64,000 nt of DNA from Takifugu bimaculatus (lineage: Eukaryota; Chordata; Actinopteri; Tetraodontiformes; Tetraodontidae), in NCBI GenBank assembly GCA_004026145.2, contig CP034984.1:124001-188000 (forward strand), read 5' to 3'. The notes under the pieces were generated by a model that was not told the DNA's origin, searched no databases, and was given only the letters and a program-made list of their open reading frames with translations. Made by a program: the position numbers and the translations under genes. Below are positions 18,001 through 27,334 of this stretch, in pieces (the stretch's first letter is position 1; every line of letters starts with the position of its first letter).

Positions 18001-18395
18001 ACACAATGCACCCGACCCCCTTGGCCCCTCCTGCAGGTGGTGAGCCCACGGGAAGGGGGTACCATGTTGCCTCTTCGGGCTGCGCCCGGCCGGACTCCAT
18101 GGGCAGAGGTCCGGCCACCAGGCGCTCGCCAACGTGCCCCACCCCCAGGCCTGGCTCCAGGAGGGGGCCCCGGTGACCCGCATCCGGGCAAGGGAAACTT
18201 GGCACCAATGTTGTTCCACATTATTAGGGGGTCCTGGGCTACGCTTTGTCTGGTCCCTCACCTAGGACCTGTTTGCCATGGGTGGCCCTACCAGGGGCAT
18301 ATAGCCCCAGACAACGGAGCTCCTGGGATCATTGGGAGACGCAAACCCCTCCACCACGATAAGGTGGCAGCCCAGGGAGGGGGCTGAGAGGGGGC
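15032..18395 (-). mobile_element. Full-length RTE/Rex3-like LINE, copy 2, inverted
   Basis: Nearly identical to the element at 7273-10635 but in reverse orientation, in the VA2-J2 spacer. It has a slightly longer 5' end (extra GC-rich bases near 18380-18395) and only one ATGG unit at its 3' end (15032 side). Flanked by a 10 bp target duplication. The high similarity of the two copies points to recent activity. Confidence 0.9.
15046..18221 (-). pseudogene. LINE endonuclease/RT ORF with one frameshift
   Basis: The reading frame is split in two: 16734-18221 (endonuclease half, ending ..FWTTIRV then stop) and 15046-16704 (reverse transcriptase half with FADD). Aligned by eye to copy 1, one G is missing where copy 1 reads CATCCGGCGCC (here CATCCGCGTC, about 16737-16744), which explains the break. 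Apart from this, about ten amino-acid differences are noticeable. It cannot make a full EN-RT protein as it stands. Confidence 0.88.
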
Positions 18396-18405
18396 TTGAG
18401 AATAT
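18396..18405. repeat. Target-site duplication, right copy, of RTE-like LINE copy 2
   Basis: TTGAGAATAT, matching 15022-15031; cassette sequence resumes directly after it. Confidence 0.83.
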
Positions 18406-18493
18406 TGGTGCATTAAATCAGCTGGTAATAATCCATTTTTGAGAGAAAAAGATGTGAATTTTCAGTGGGTAGCTGCTTGTTGACAGTGCAGGA

Positions 18494-18532
18494 GGTTTTT
18501 GTACGACCACTTGATGAGTTTGTATCACTGTG
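18494..18532 (+). promoter_or_regulatory. J-RSS of J2, 23 bp spacer
   Basis: Nonamer GGTTTTTGT (18494-18502), 23 bp spacer, heptamer CACTGTG (18526-18532) directly before J. With the 12 bp V signal this satisfies the 12/23 rule in the kappa-type sense. Confidence 0.95.
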
Positions 18533-18570
18533 GTGGACGTTTGGTGGAGGAACCAAACTCATCGTTGACT
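18533..18570 (+). CDS. Ig light-chain J segment (J2)
   Basis: A 38 bp joining segment encoding WTFGGGTKLIVD, with the FGGGT motif that forms the last strand of the variable domain. The donor GTAAGT follows at 18571. One base (T) is left over, matching the phase of the C2 exon 647 bp downstream. Confidence 0.95.
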
Positions 18571-18991
18571 GTAAGTAACAGATTTTTATTTGAATCTTTT
18601 TCACTTTTACACTTTTAGCAATTTTAAAGGAGACTTTTGCATTTGTCTCGTTTTAATTATTATTTGATACAATCTGATTCATAACTTTATAAACATCATC
18701 ATTCATTAAAGATTATATTAAATTGTTTCTTTATAAACTGTAAATAAATAACTGGCTTCTCAATTAAAATGTTAATTGTTTTAAATTTTCTGTGGACATG
18801 GAACATTTGTAGTTAATTAGACTCAACTTTCATTGCTCAAAACCTTCCTTGAGTAGTTTAATCTCATTATTGTTTGGTCATTTTCGACATTCTGACTGTT
18901 TAACAATGTAAAAACTGATTTTATTCGATTTTATCCGTAAATGCAACTTTTCTTTGCGTGGACGCTTCATTTATTTTCTCTGTGGTGAAAA

Positions 18992-19001
18992 GGAAGTGAA
19001 A
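18992..19001 (+). promoter_or_regulatory. PU.1/IRF composite site in J-C intron, cassette 2
   Basis: GGAAGTGAAA, the same place and sequence as in cassette 1. The rest of the intron is AT-rich without other clear features. Confidence 0.6.
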
Positions 19002-19217
19002 CAGACAGATGCCACAGATGTGAAGTGTGTTCTCACCAGTGTTTCACCTGTGTCACGTTAAACTCTCGACTGTATATAAAGAAGTTAAAGAGAAGAAAAT
19101 CGTCACGCTGTCCAACATTGTCCAAACATGTCAAAATGTCCTCAGTCATCACCAGCTAACGGCTCAGTCAGATTTGATGGTGTCCAAACCTTCACGTCTT
19201 TCTGGTCTCTCCTCCAG

Positions 19218-19540
19218 CGGGTGTGGTGCGTCCCACCCTGACCGTCCTCCCCCCCTCCCCAGAGGAGCTGCAGCAGGGCAGTGCCACACTGGTGTGTCTG
19301 GCCAGCGGGGGCTCCCCCTCACAGTGGAAGCTGAGCTGGAAGGTGGGGGGCGGCAGCAGCACCACACCGGCCTCACACAGCCTGGAGGTCCTGGGGAGTG
19401 ACGGCCGCTTCAGCTGGAGCAGCACCCTGAACCTCCCTGCAGACCAGTGGAAGAAGGTGGACTCAGTGACCTGTGAGGCCAGTCTGAGTGGACAGAGCTC
19501 TGTCACTCAGACCCTGGACCCTCACAGCTGCTCAGTCTAG
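19218..19540 (+). CDS. Ig light-chain constant exon, type 1 (C2)
   Basis: Intact exon after CTCCAG. It differs from C1 by a few residues (GGGSSTTPAS for GGSSSTTSAS; VTQTLD for VTQSLD). Both domain cysteines and the C-terminal SCSV are kept. AATAAA is at 19719-19724. With J2 it forms a complete J-C pair. Confidence 0.95.
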
Positions 19541-19984
19541 AGGTTCAGCAACACTTCCTGTCTGGAAACCGTGCTGCTTCTGTCCTCAACATCTTGATGG
19601 AGCGACACATCTTTTCTGCTCACATATTCCTGCATGAGCGTGACTCTGCTTTCATCTGGACATTTCTCTAACTCACCTCACGCATTTTCTGTCCACAGAT
19701 GTGAATTTAAAGTCACAAAATAAACATTTCAATCATTTCAGCCAACATCTCTGTGTTTGTTGTGATTATTGATGAGAAAATCTGATCATCAACCATCATT
19801 TACTGCAGTTTAGTCTTTAGTTTTATTTGTTTTTGAAAGGGAAAAGTGGGAAGAACTAAACAATCATAGTTGAACAAGAGGTGAAATATCAGTGTAAAAA
19901 TACAATAAATCGAGCAGAAGAGATGGTTTCAGCTTGTTGTAAATTGATTTATTTAGATAAATATGAACATGAATGTGTTTCAGG

Positions 19985-20170
19985 GCTGGTATCAATCAAT
20001 CTTAATGTAGCGTCTGTTACAATCAAAAATTGATTCTAGGTGCTTTACAGAATCCCAGGGCCTGACCCCCAACAAGCAACAGTGGCAACGACCCTTTAAC
20101 AGGAAGAAACCTTGAGCAGGACCAGGCTCATGGAGGAGGACCCTCCTGCTGATGGCCATGAGGTATGAGT
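19985..20170 (+). repeat. Interspersed repeat tail downstream of C2
   Basis: The stretch contains CTAGGTGCTTTACAGAATCC, AACAGGAAGAAACCTTGAGC and CCTCCTGCTGATGG. I recognise this as a common dispersed teleost repeat, probably the 3' end of a LINE or a related SINE. Copies are at 42130-42310 and 53165-53340, always between a type 1 C exon and the next V. No coding capacity. 20175-20480 is AT-rich V flank. Confidence 0.6.
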
Positions 20171-20536
20171 TCATTCCTTTATGTTCTCTGTATTATTTGT
20201 ACGTATCATAAATATTCAGAATAAATTAAACAAAGTTCATCAAATCCGCACATAGAAGCAGCACTTGAGTAAATGTAATTACTGATTTAATGGTTGATTA
20301 ATACTAATGATTTTGTGTCAGTTGTAACTTGTAATATATCGTTCCTCTATTAATGGTTAAACTGAGTATTTCTGTATTTTTCATGGTTATTTTAAAGCTT
20401 TTAAACTGATTTGACTTGTGTTTAAATGAATCTGGTTTGTACTTGGTGACTCTGGTGTTGACTGAACCAGTTCCGCTGGTGACTCTTCATCGTCTGCAGC
20501 TGCAGCTGCTGTTTTCACTTCAGTCACACTGAGGGA

Positions 20537-20564
20537 GGTTTTTGTACGGCTCTAAATCACTGTG
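20537..20564 (-). promoter_or_regulatory. V-RSS of VA3, family B-type signal
   Basis: Nonamer 20537-20545, spacer ACGGCTCTAAAT, heptamer 20558-20564. The spacer and the flank beyond it (E-box pair, IRF-like site) are those of family B, although the V body is family A. Confidence 0.94.
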
Positions 20565-21031
20565 TGAATGTATTGTCACTATAGAAGCCCAGACAGTAAT
20601 AAACTGCTTCATCTTGAGTCTGAACTCCACTGATGGTCAAAGTGAAGTCGGTGCTGCTGCCACTGCCACTAAACCGAGCTGCTGTTCCTGAATGATTTAT
20701 TCTCACATTTCTTACTAGCAGCTGTGGAGGCTGTCCAGGTTTCTGTTGATACCAGGACATACAATCACCAAATGATTGTCCATCATAACAGCTGCTGTAA
20801 ACAGCAGGATTTGTTTTACAGGTGAGAGCGACAGTGGATCCTGGAGTAGATGTGATCACTGCAGGCTGAGTCACAGTCACCTGACCGCTGCATCCTGCAG
20901 ACAAAAACACATCATTTATCAGCAGAAAGAGAGGAGAGAAAAGACACAAGGACATATTTGAGGTTGTGAGGGAACAAACCTGTAAAAGAGCAGCAGGTCA
21001 GCGTCCAGATGAGGATGGTGATGAGAGTCAT
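20565..21031 (-). CDS. Hybrid Ig V segment: family A body, family B 3' end (VA3)
   Basis: Leader exon 20980-21031 and V exon 20565-20894, open throughout, with family A framework, the CDR1 C-x8-C pair and NHS sequon. The last ~14 bases (GTGAATGTATTGTC on the plus strand), RSS and flank match family B (compare VB3), while from ACTATAG upward it matches VA1. The breakpoint is therefore near 20578, within the germline CDR3 (LGFYSDNTF). It sits where a VB would be expected after C2 and where a VA would be expected before J3, fusing two cassettes. Octamer-like CTTTGCAT is at 21123-21130. Confidence 0.92.
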
Positions 21032-21645
21032 GCTGCTTGTGCTTTCTGCTGTGTTGACTGACAGATCTGAGTCCTGCAGTGTTGAACTAACACCACTATA
21101 AACCTTCTCAGATCAGCTGATGATGCAAAGCCTCCTCTCTATGGAAATGACGTCTCTGCTCTCAACACACTGAAGGCACGAGCAGACAAAATCAACACAA
21201 ACACAGCTTGGATTAAAAGCAACTTTCTTCTTCATGGAACTGAAGAAAAGATTTGACAAATACAGCTGAGCATCAACAACAGATGCTGATGTGAGAATGT
21301 TTGCATTTTTAAACTGGATTCAGCAGTTTTAGCTTTAAAAAAGACAATTTCTTGGCCACTTTTGGAGCTGACTTTGTAAAATGTTATTCATTTGAAATAA
21401 CTTGAAATTGCATTTTCTTAAAGCATAAATTAAAATGTAGAATGAGAATATTGTAACTGATCCACATCAGTTTTGATCATGTAAAGAGAATGATGTGTAA
21501 AAGTGATCAAATCGTTCAAATTCAAAGAGAAATTTCACTTTAAATCTATTGAAAATGTTGGTGCATTAAATCAACTGGTAATAAGCCATTTTTGAGAGAA
21601 AAAGATGTGAATTTTCAGTGGGTAGCTGCTTGTTGACAGTGAGGA

Positions 21646-21684
21646 GGTTTTTGTACGACCACTTGATGAGTTTGTATCACTGTG
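21646..21684 (+). promoter_or_regulatory. J-RSS of J3, 23 bp spacer
   Basis: Nonamer 21646-21654, spacer 21655-21677, heptamer 21678-21684, all consensus. Confidence 0.95.
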
Positions 21685-21722
21685 GTTCACGTTTGGTGGA
21701 GGAACCAAACTCATTGTATTCT
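21685..21722 (+). CDS. Ig light-chain J segment (J3)
   Basis: Encodes FTFGGGTKLIVF with GTAAGT donor at 21723. The ending IVF rather than IVD marks J segments that precede a type 2 constant exon, here C3 after a 639 bp intron. Confidence 0.95.
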
Positions 21723-22160
21723 GTAAGTAAATTTATCTTTACTGTTCAAAACATGTCAACAGTTTTTAATTTTACCAAAGACAAAGAACGTTATTTTAAA
21801 GTCATCATATTTTTATAGATTTTGTTTGTTTGTAGGATTGTTAAGTTTGTGTTGTAAAACCTGAATCAGCGAATTTGAAAAGTCTGTTTATATTTCAGTA
21901 AAATTAACAGGAGACTGTTAATGTTGATTCTTGGAGAATTTCATGTGTGATTAATAATCGTAAACTTTATTAGTTGTTAATGTTTGAGAAAGCGTGTCCA
22001 AGATTTACTTTCATGATTTTAATGTGTAAAATATTTCACAGTTTCACTGATTTTATTATCTTTAATGATCTAAAATCTGAATACGATGTAATTCGATAAA
22101 TGTAAAATGTGCAGAGATTTTAGTTTGAGTCGATCGTTTGTTCGTTTAAAGCTGAGAAAG

Positions 22161-22170
22161 GGAAGTGAAA
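22161..22170 (+). promoter_or_regulatory. PU.1/IRF composite site in J-C intron, cassette 3
   Basis: GGAAGTGAAACAGACAGATG is shared with type 1 cassettes although most of the surrounding intron differs, which argues for constraint on this element. Confidence 0.62.
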
Positions 22171-22361
22171 CAGACAGATGTCAAAGTCTGTAACTGAACA
22201 CACATTTATTTCAAGCCAGTCACTAAAGACGTGAATTATTTACTGCTTTAACTCAATATTAAACAGAGCAAACACTGATTAAGGACGTATGATTGAAGTG
22301 TAGCTGTAAATATGTCAGATGCAGTCAGAGTTGACGTGTGTGTCTCTGCTCTCCCCTCCAG

Positions 22362-22681
22362 CCGGCACCATGACCAGACCCTCCGTCTCTCTGCTCTCCC
22401 CCTCCTCTGAGCAGCTCCCTGGGGGCTCGGCCACGCTGGCCTGCCTGCTGACCAAGTACTCTCCTCAGGGAGCCCAGGTGAGCTGGGAGGTGGACGGTAC
22501 GGAGGTGACAGAGGGCGTCCTGACCACCTCAGAGGAGGAGAAGAGCGGAAGCTACAGCAGCGTCAGCACCCTGACCCTGAGCAAGGAGAGCTGGATGAAA
22601 GGAGAGAATTACTCCTGCAAGGTCAACCATCATGGCCACGTTCAGAGCCCGTCCATCCTCAGGAGCCAGTGTAAAGGCTAG
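22362..22681 (+). CDS. Ig light-chain constant exon, type 2 (C3)
   Basis: Second constant isotype, read from the acceptor CCTCCAG (ends 22361) to TAG at 22679-22681. It begins S-G-T-M-T-R-P-S-V and has domain cysteines in TLACLL and YSCKV, Trp in VSWEV, and a near C-terminal Cys (RSQCKG). An NYS glycosylation sequon precedes the second domain Cys. It is clearly related to, but well diverged from, type 1. ATTAAA (22913-22918) follows a TGA-repeat in the 3' UTR. In fish nomenclature types 1 and 2 could be two kappa-like isotypes (L1/L3), but I cannot settle this without alignment. Confidence 0.94.
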
Positions 22682-22884
22682 AGGGGCTGGATGAAGCCCA
22701 GCACAGGAGCTGTGTGTGTGGGGAGAGCAGGAGGAACACGGCTGCTGCTCTGAGCAAGATGACTTTAAATGTTTGTAGTTTGTGTGTCAGAGAACAACAC
22801 GGCTGTCACGTCTGACACAATCACGTGTGTAGCTCAGCAGCTAGATGTGAGAGCGCTAAATCATTGTCATGTTGCTCCTGTTGG

Positions 22885-22908
22885 TGATGATGATGATGAT
22901 GATGATGT
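22885..22908 (+). repeat. TGA trinucleotide microsatellite in C3 3' UTR
   Basis: Eight tandem TGA units just before the ATTAAA signal; also present after C6 (47435-47458). From 22930 to 23590 is AT-rich flank with no gene. Confidence 0.85.
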
Positions 22909-23593
22909 TGCTATTAAAGCTTGAAGTGATGAAGACATTTCTGCTTGGTTGTTTATCTTCACTGATACTATTTTCAAATAAAGCATCACAATCTGGTCAT
23001 CAACCATCTTTACTCCACATTTGTCTTTAGTTTTTGTCTGTTTTCAACAGAAAATGTGGAAAAACTCAAACAATCCTGGTTGAAGAAGGTGAAATATCCC
23101 AGTATCGAAATATAATAAAACATGTTCGAAGAGATGGTTAAAGCTCGTTGTAGATTGATTTATATTCATGAATATGAACATGAATGTGTTTCAGGGCTGA
23201 TAGGAGTTTATTCCTTTATGTTCTCAGCATTATTTGTTTTATTAAATTATCATAAATAATCAAAATAAATGAAGCAAATCTGCACATAGAAGCAGCACTT
23301 GCGTAAATGTAATTACTGATTTAATGGTTAATTATTACTAATGATTTTGTGTCAGTTATAAATTTTAAAATGGTCAGTTGTAACTTGTAATATATCATTC
23401 CTCTATTAATGGTTATACTGAGTATTTCTGTATTTTTCATGGTTATTTTAAAGCTTTTAAACTTGATTTGACTTGTGTTTAAATGAATCTGGTTTGTACT
23501 TGGTGACTCTGGTGTTGACTGAACCAGTTCTGCTGGTGACTCTTCATCGTCTGCAGCTGCAGCTGCTGTTTTCACTTCAGTCAAACTGAGGGA

Positions 23594-23621
23594 GGTTTTT
23601 GTACGGCTCTAAATCACTGTG
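23594..23621 (-). promoter_or_regulatory. V-RSS of VB2, 12 bp spacer
   Basis: Nonamer 23594-23602, spacer ACGGCTCTAAAT, heptamer 23615-23621. Confidence 0.94.
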
Positions 23622-24087
23622 TGAACACTCCCAGACAGTAATAATCTCCAGCATCTTCAGCCTGAACACCAGTGATGGTTAGAGTGTACTGAGAACCAGA
23701 TCTGCTGCCACTGAATCGAGACGGCGTTCCTGTGTTGAGACTTGATACATAATATATCAGAAGTTTAGGAGCCTGTCCAGGTTTCTGAAGGTACCAGCTG
23801 AGATCATTGCCAATATTTGAGCTTCCTGTGGCGCTGATGCTCACAGACCCTCCAACACTAACAGACTTGAATTTATCAGCCTGAGTCAGAAAGTTGTTGG
23901 CAGAAGATTCTGAAATGACAAACAACAAATGTTAAAAAGAGCAGTTGAAAAGAGCCTGGAGGAGCAGTTATGATGTAAAAATGAAATGATTTCAGCCTCC
24001 TTGGAAAGAAGAAGAGGATGAAATCAAACAATGTTGAAAAGTCTCACCCTGACTCAGAAAGATGACAGTCAGAATTATTGACAACAT
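23622..24087 (-). CDS. Ig light-chain V segment, family B (VB2), short CDR3
   Basis: Leader exon 24048-24087, V exon 23622-23909 (288 bp against 303 bp in most family B copies). The missing 15 bp lie at the 3' end, so the germline contribution after YYC is only LGVF. FR1 reads SVSISATGS with Ala in place of Cys; CDR1 is SNIGNDL. Exact octamer at 24185-24192. Open and apparently usable. Confidence 0.9.
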
Positions 24088-24239
24088 GGTGATGCTGAAG
24101 TTTTCAGTGTGAGAGCGTGAAAAGAGTTCAGACTCTCTGTGACATCAGAACTTTAAACTCTGAGGAGCAACCATGCAGAAAAACATGCAAATGTTCTGCA
24201 GAAGACAGAAACTCACCTGTTCTAGTGAAACACAGACAC

Positions 24240-25840
24240 ATGAGGAGGAGTCACTGTACATTTTATTAATTTTTCTTGCTTTTTTCTCCATTTCCAATTA
24301 AATTGTACCATTAAATTCTTAAATATATTTTCATCTGATGAAATATAAAACCTGAACAGTTAAATATCTGACAGAAATCTTGTAAATTACATCAGAGTCT
24401 TTAATTATTTACCTCACAAACTGTATAAGAACATCTACATCTGTATTAATAATAAAAAAGAAATGTGTCATTATTAGTAATTAGTATTGTGGTTTTCTTG
24501 GTCCATGAAAATCAGATTCTCTTCTCTTAATGGATCTGCTCCTCCAGAACCTCACGTCTGCACTGCATTCTTCTGCAGAACATCTGCCTGCTCTCTCATT
24601 TCCTGAATGTTTCCGCCTGTATTTCCAGTCTCCTTGTGAGCTGTTGTGGCTGCCTGAGGTTTGAGGTGCTTCTACCACGTAAAGATGCTTCCCTCTTGTG
24701 TTCCCAGACTGAGACTGCACTGCCTGTTTATCTTTACATGGGAGGTGGATTCTTCAGCAGTTTGGTGTTATTGTTTCTGTGAATGACTTAAACTGTCCCA
24801 GAAGCTCCCCAGACTCCCCAGTAATTCAGTGATCACGACAAAAGCTCTTCAGATCCAGGTTTAATCAGAATAATTTACATTATTTCAGGCTTATACGCGT
24901 GTTTAGGGCCCTGAACACATTCAGCAGACCATCTGGCACCGTGTCCCTGTTCTGATGGCATCAAACACAGCAGCAGTGAAAGACTGTGTTCCATCTGGGA
25001 AGGAAACATCGTGGTGGCAGAGGTGTGGCTTCAGGTGTGGCGTGCTCAAGGGCAGAGGGCAGAGGTGTGACTCAGGTCAGGAAACAGGACATTTGGTTGC
25101 AGGAACCAAGACACCGATGTGGCCGTTTCCACTGCTCAATACTGGACCGCAGCACAGTCCAAAACCAGCTGGAAAAACCCCAGTCAGAAGACACAAACGC
25201 AACAGGGAAATGCCTCCAGTTTCTCCACAGACAAAAATCAGACGATTCTTACTATGAAAATGCAAATTAAAGGAAAAACCGACAAAATGTGAGAAGAAAA
25301 AACAGATAATACATGTTGCAAATAATGGAACAAAAAACAATGATAAACAGAAACCTTTTAAAAACTAGGCTGTTCAATAAAGGCCCAGTGTCTATTTTCT
25401 ATTATACATCATCAGAAATCAAATAAAACATAAAAACATGCTTCTGACAGTGTATGAACACCACAGCATTCTAGGTCACTTAGCAGCAGAACTGTTTTTC
25501 CTAAATGTTGATGAAGATCCCTCCTGATGGGACCTGCAGGTGCCCTGGCTGGACGTGACTGGAAAAAGTAAATCAGTTTTGTCCGCTGACAGCCACCGTA
25601 GGTTCTGACACTGGACAGGTTGTTTAATTCTTGCAATCTGAATCTTCACCAAGGAAAAAAATAATAATTGCAAGCTCGGGGCAGTTTTTAAGATGCATAA
25701 ATGCTGTTTGAGGAGGATTTTATGGTTATTTCAGAGCAGCTGGTGATACAGTATGAGACTGTATCATGTGCGTATAAATGAGATGAGCAGTTATGAATTG
25801 AAAATATAATATTTTTACAAATTGTGAAGAGGACAAAAAC
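24240..25840. other. Duplicated spacer of unknown origin
   Basis: Lies between VB2 and VB3. A close copy is at 54370-55975 between VB7 and VB8. Short overlapping frames on both strands (24481-24720, 24955-25270, 25077-25340) show no motif I recognise and are not consistent between strands, so I treat it as non-coding. No RSS, J or C sequence was seen in it. Confidence 0.55.
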
Positions 25841-25841
25841 C

Positions 25842-26350
25842 AAAACCAGTGTTGTTGAACATTTCAAGGATGAATGAGTGATCTACTGAGTCAAAAGCCT
25901 GAGAGAGGTTCATGAATATGGAGGTAAAATAACTTCTCTCGTCCAGGATAACCAGAGGGATACGGAATTAAAATGGAACGAGTTTGAGTTGATGCTGATT
26001 AGATGTTCTCTGCATTATTTGTTAAATAACAGTATCATAAATATTCAGAATAAATGAAGCAAAGTTCATCAAATCTGCACAAAGAAGCAGCACTTGAGTA
26101 AATGTAATTACTGATTTAATGGTTAATTATTACTAATAATCTTGGATCAGTTGTAACTTGTAATGTATCACTCATCTGTTAATGCTTAAAATGAGTATTT
26201 GTGTATTTCCCATGGTTATTTTAAAGCTTTTAAACTGATTTGACTTGTGTTTAAATGAATCTGGTTTGTACTTGGTGACTCTGGTGTTGACTGAACCAGT
26301 TCTGCTGGTGACTCTTCATCGTCTGCAGCTGCAGCTGCTGTTTTCACTTC
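25842..26350 (-). mobile_element. LINE fragment and V flank shared with cassettes 1 and 4
   Basis: Starts with ACCAGTGTTGTTGAACATTT and continues with the minus-strand RT motif A region also found at 3705-3960 and 36720-36960. This is the sequence that normally lies between a type 1 C exon and its VB. Its presence here without a C exon indicates that a J-C unit was lost to the left. Confidence 0.65.
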
Positions 26351-26365
26351 AGTCACACTGAGGGA

Positions 26366-26393
26366 GGTTTTTGTACGGCTCTAAATCACTGTG
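26366..26393 (-). promoter_or_regulatory. V-RSS of VB3, 12 bp spacer
   Basis: Nonamer 26366-26374, heptamer 26387-26393, consensus. Confidence 0.94.
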
Positions 26394-26874
26394 TGAATGT
26401 ATTGTCGTAATGGTAGCCCAGACAGTAATAATCTGCTTCATCTTCAGCCTGAACACCAGTGATGGTTAGAGTGTACTGAGAACCAGATCTGCTGCCACTG
26501 AATCGAGACGGCGTTCCTGTGTAGAGACTTGATACAGCATATATCAGAAGTTTAGGAGCCTGTCCAGGTTTCTGAAGGTACCAGTAAAGAGCATTGTTAA
26601 TATTTGAGCTTCCTGTGGCGCTGATGGTCACAGACCCTCCAACACTAACAGACTTGAATTTATCAGCCTGAGTCAGAAAGTTGTTGGCAGAAGATTCTGA
26701 AATGACAAACAACAAATGTTAAAAAGAGCAGTTGAAAAGAGCCTGGAGGAGCAGTTATGATGTAAAAATGAAATGATTTCAGCCTCCTTGGAAAGAAGAA
26801 GAGGATGAAATCAAACAATGTTGAAAAGTCTCACCCTGACTCAGAAAGATGACAGTCAGAATTATTGACAACAT
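26394..26874 (-). CDS. Ig light-chain V segment, family B (VB3), extra copy
   Basis: Leader exon 26835-26874, V exon 26394-26696. CDR1 SNINNAL followed by YW, CDR2 YAVSSLYT, CDR3 LGYHYDNTF. FR3 reads EDEADYYC, closer here to the family A wording (DEAVYYC) than other B copies, a small mosaic patch. Ala replaces the first Cys. Octamer 26972-26979. It follows VB2 without an intervening J-C. Confidence 0.9.
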
Positions 26875-27334
26875 GGTGATGCTGAAGTTTTCAGTGTGAG
26901 AGCGTGAAAAGAGTTCAGACTCTCTGTGACATCAGAACTTTAAACTCTGAGGAGCAACCATGCAGAAAAACATGCAAATGTTCTGCAGAAGACAGAAACT
27001 CACCTGTTCTAGTGAAACACAGACACGCATGAGGAGGAGTCACACTTTTTCCACTGAGAGTTGAATAAAACCTTTTATTAAGTTAATTTTCTGACTACTG
27101 CTTTAATTTTCTACTTTCTTTCATTAGTTATTTCTCATTAATGAGTTTATATTCTGACCTGCTGTCAGAGACACAAACATGGAGATTTAATGACTCCACT
27201 GCATTAATGCCATTAACATGAACACAGATACAGACCCAAACTATCTACTTGAACGTTCTTCTAATTATTTTACCACAGATTGGCCATTTTATATGTGCAC
27301 ATTAATAATCTGGTAAAAAAGCTTAAGGTTTATT

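Noticed and set aside
22319..22361. Upstream extension of the type 2 C frame
   Set aside because: It is intron read-through; the acceptor CCTCCAG at 22361 restores phase with J.
22885..22908. TGA repeat as a remnant of the RTE GATG tail
   Set aside because: The unit is three bases, it lies within the C 3' UTR in both type 2 cassettes, and no LINE sequence is next to it.
24955..25270. Overlapping 94-100 codon ORFs in the duplicated spacer
   Set aside because: Two plus-strand frames and one minus-strand frame of similar length in the same place, and no recognisable domain.
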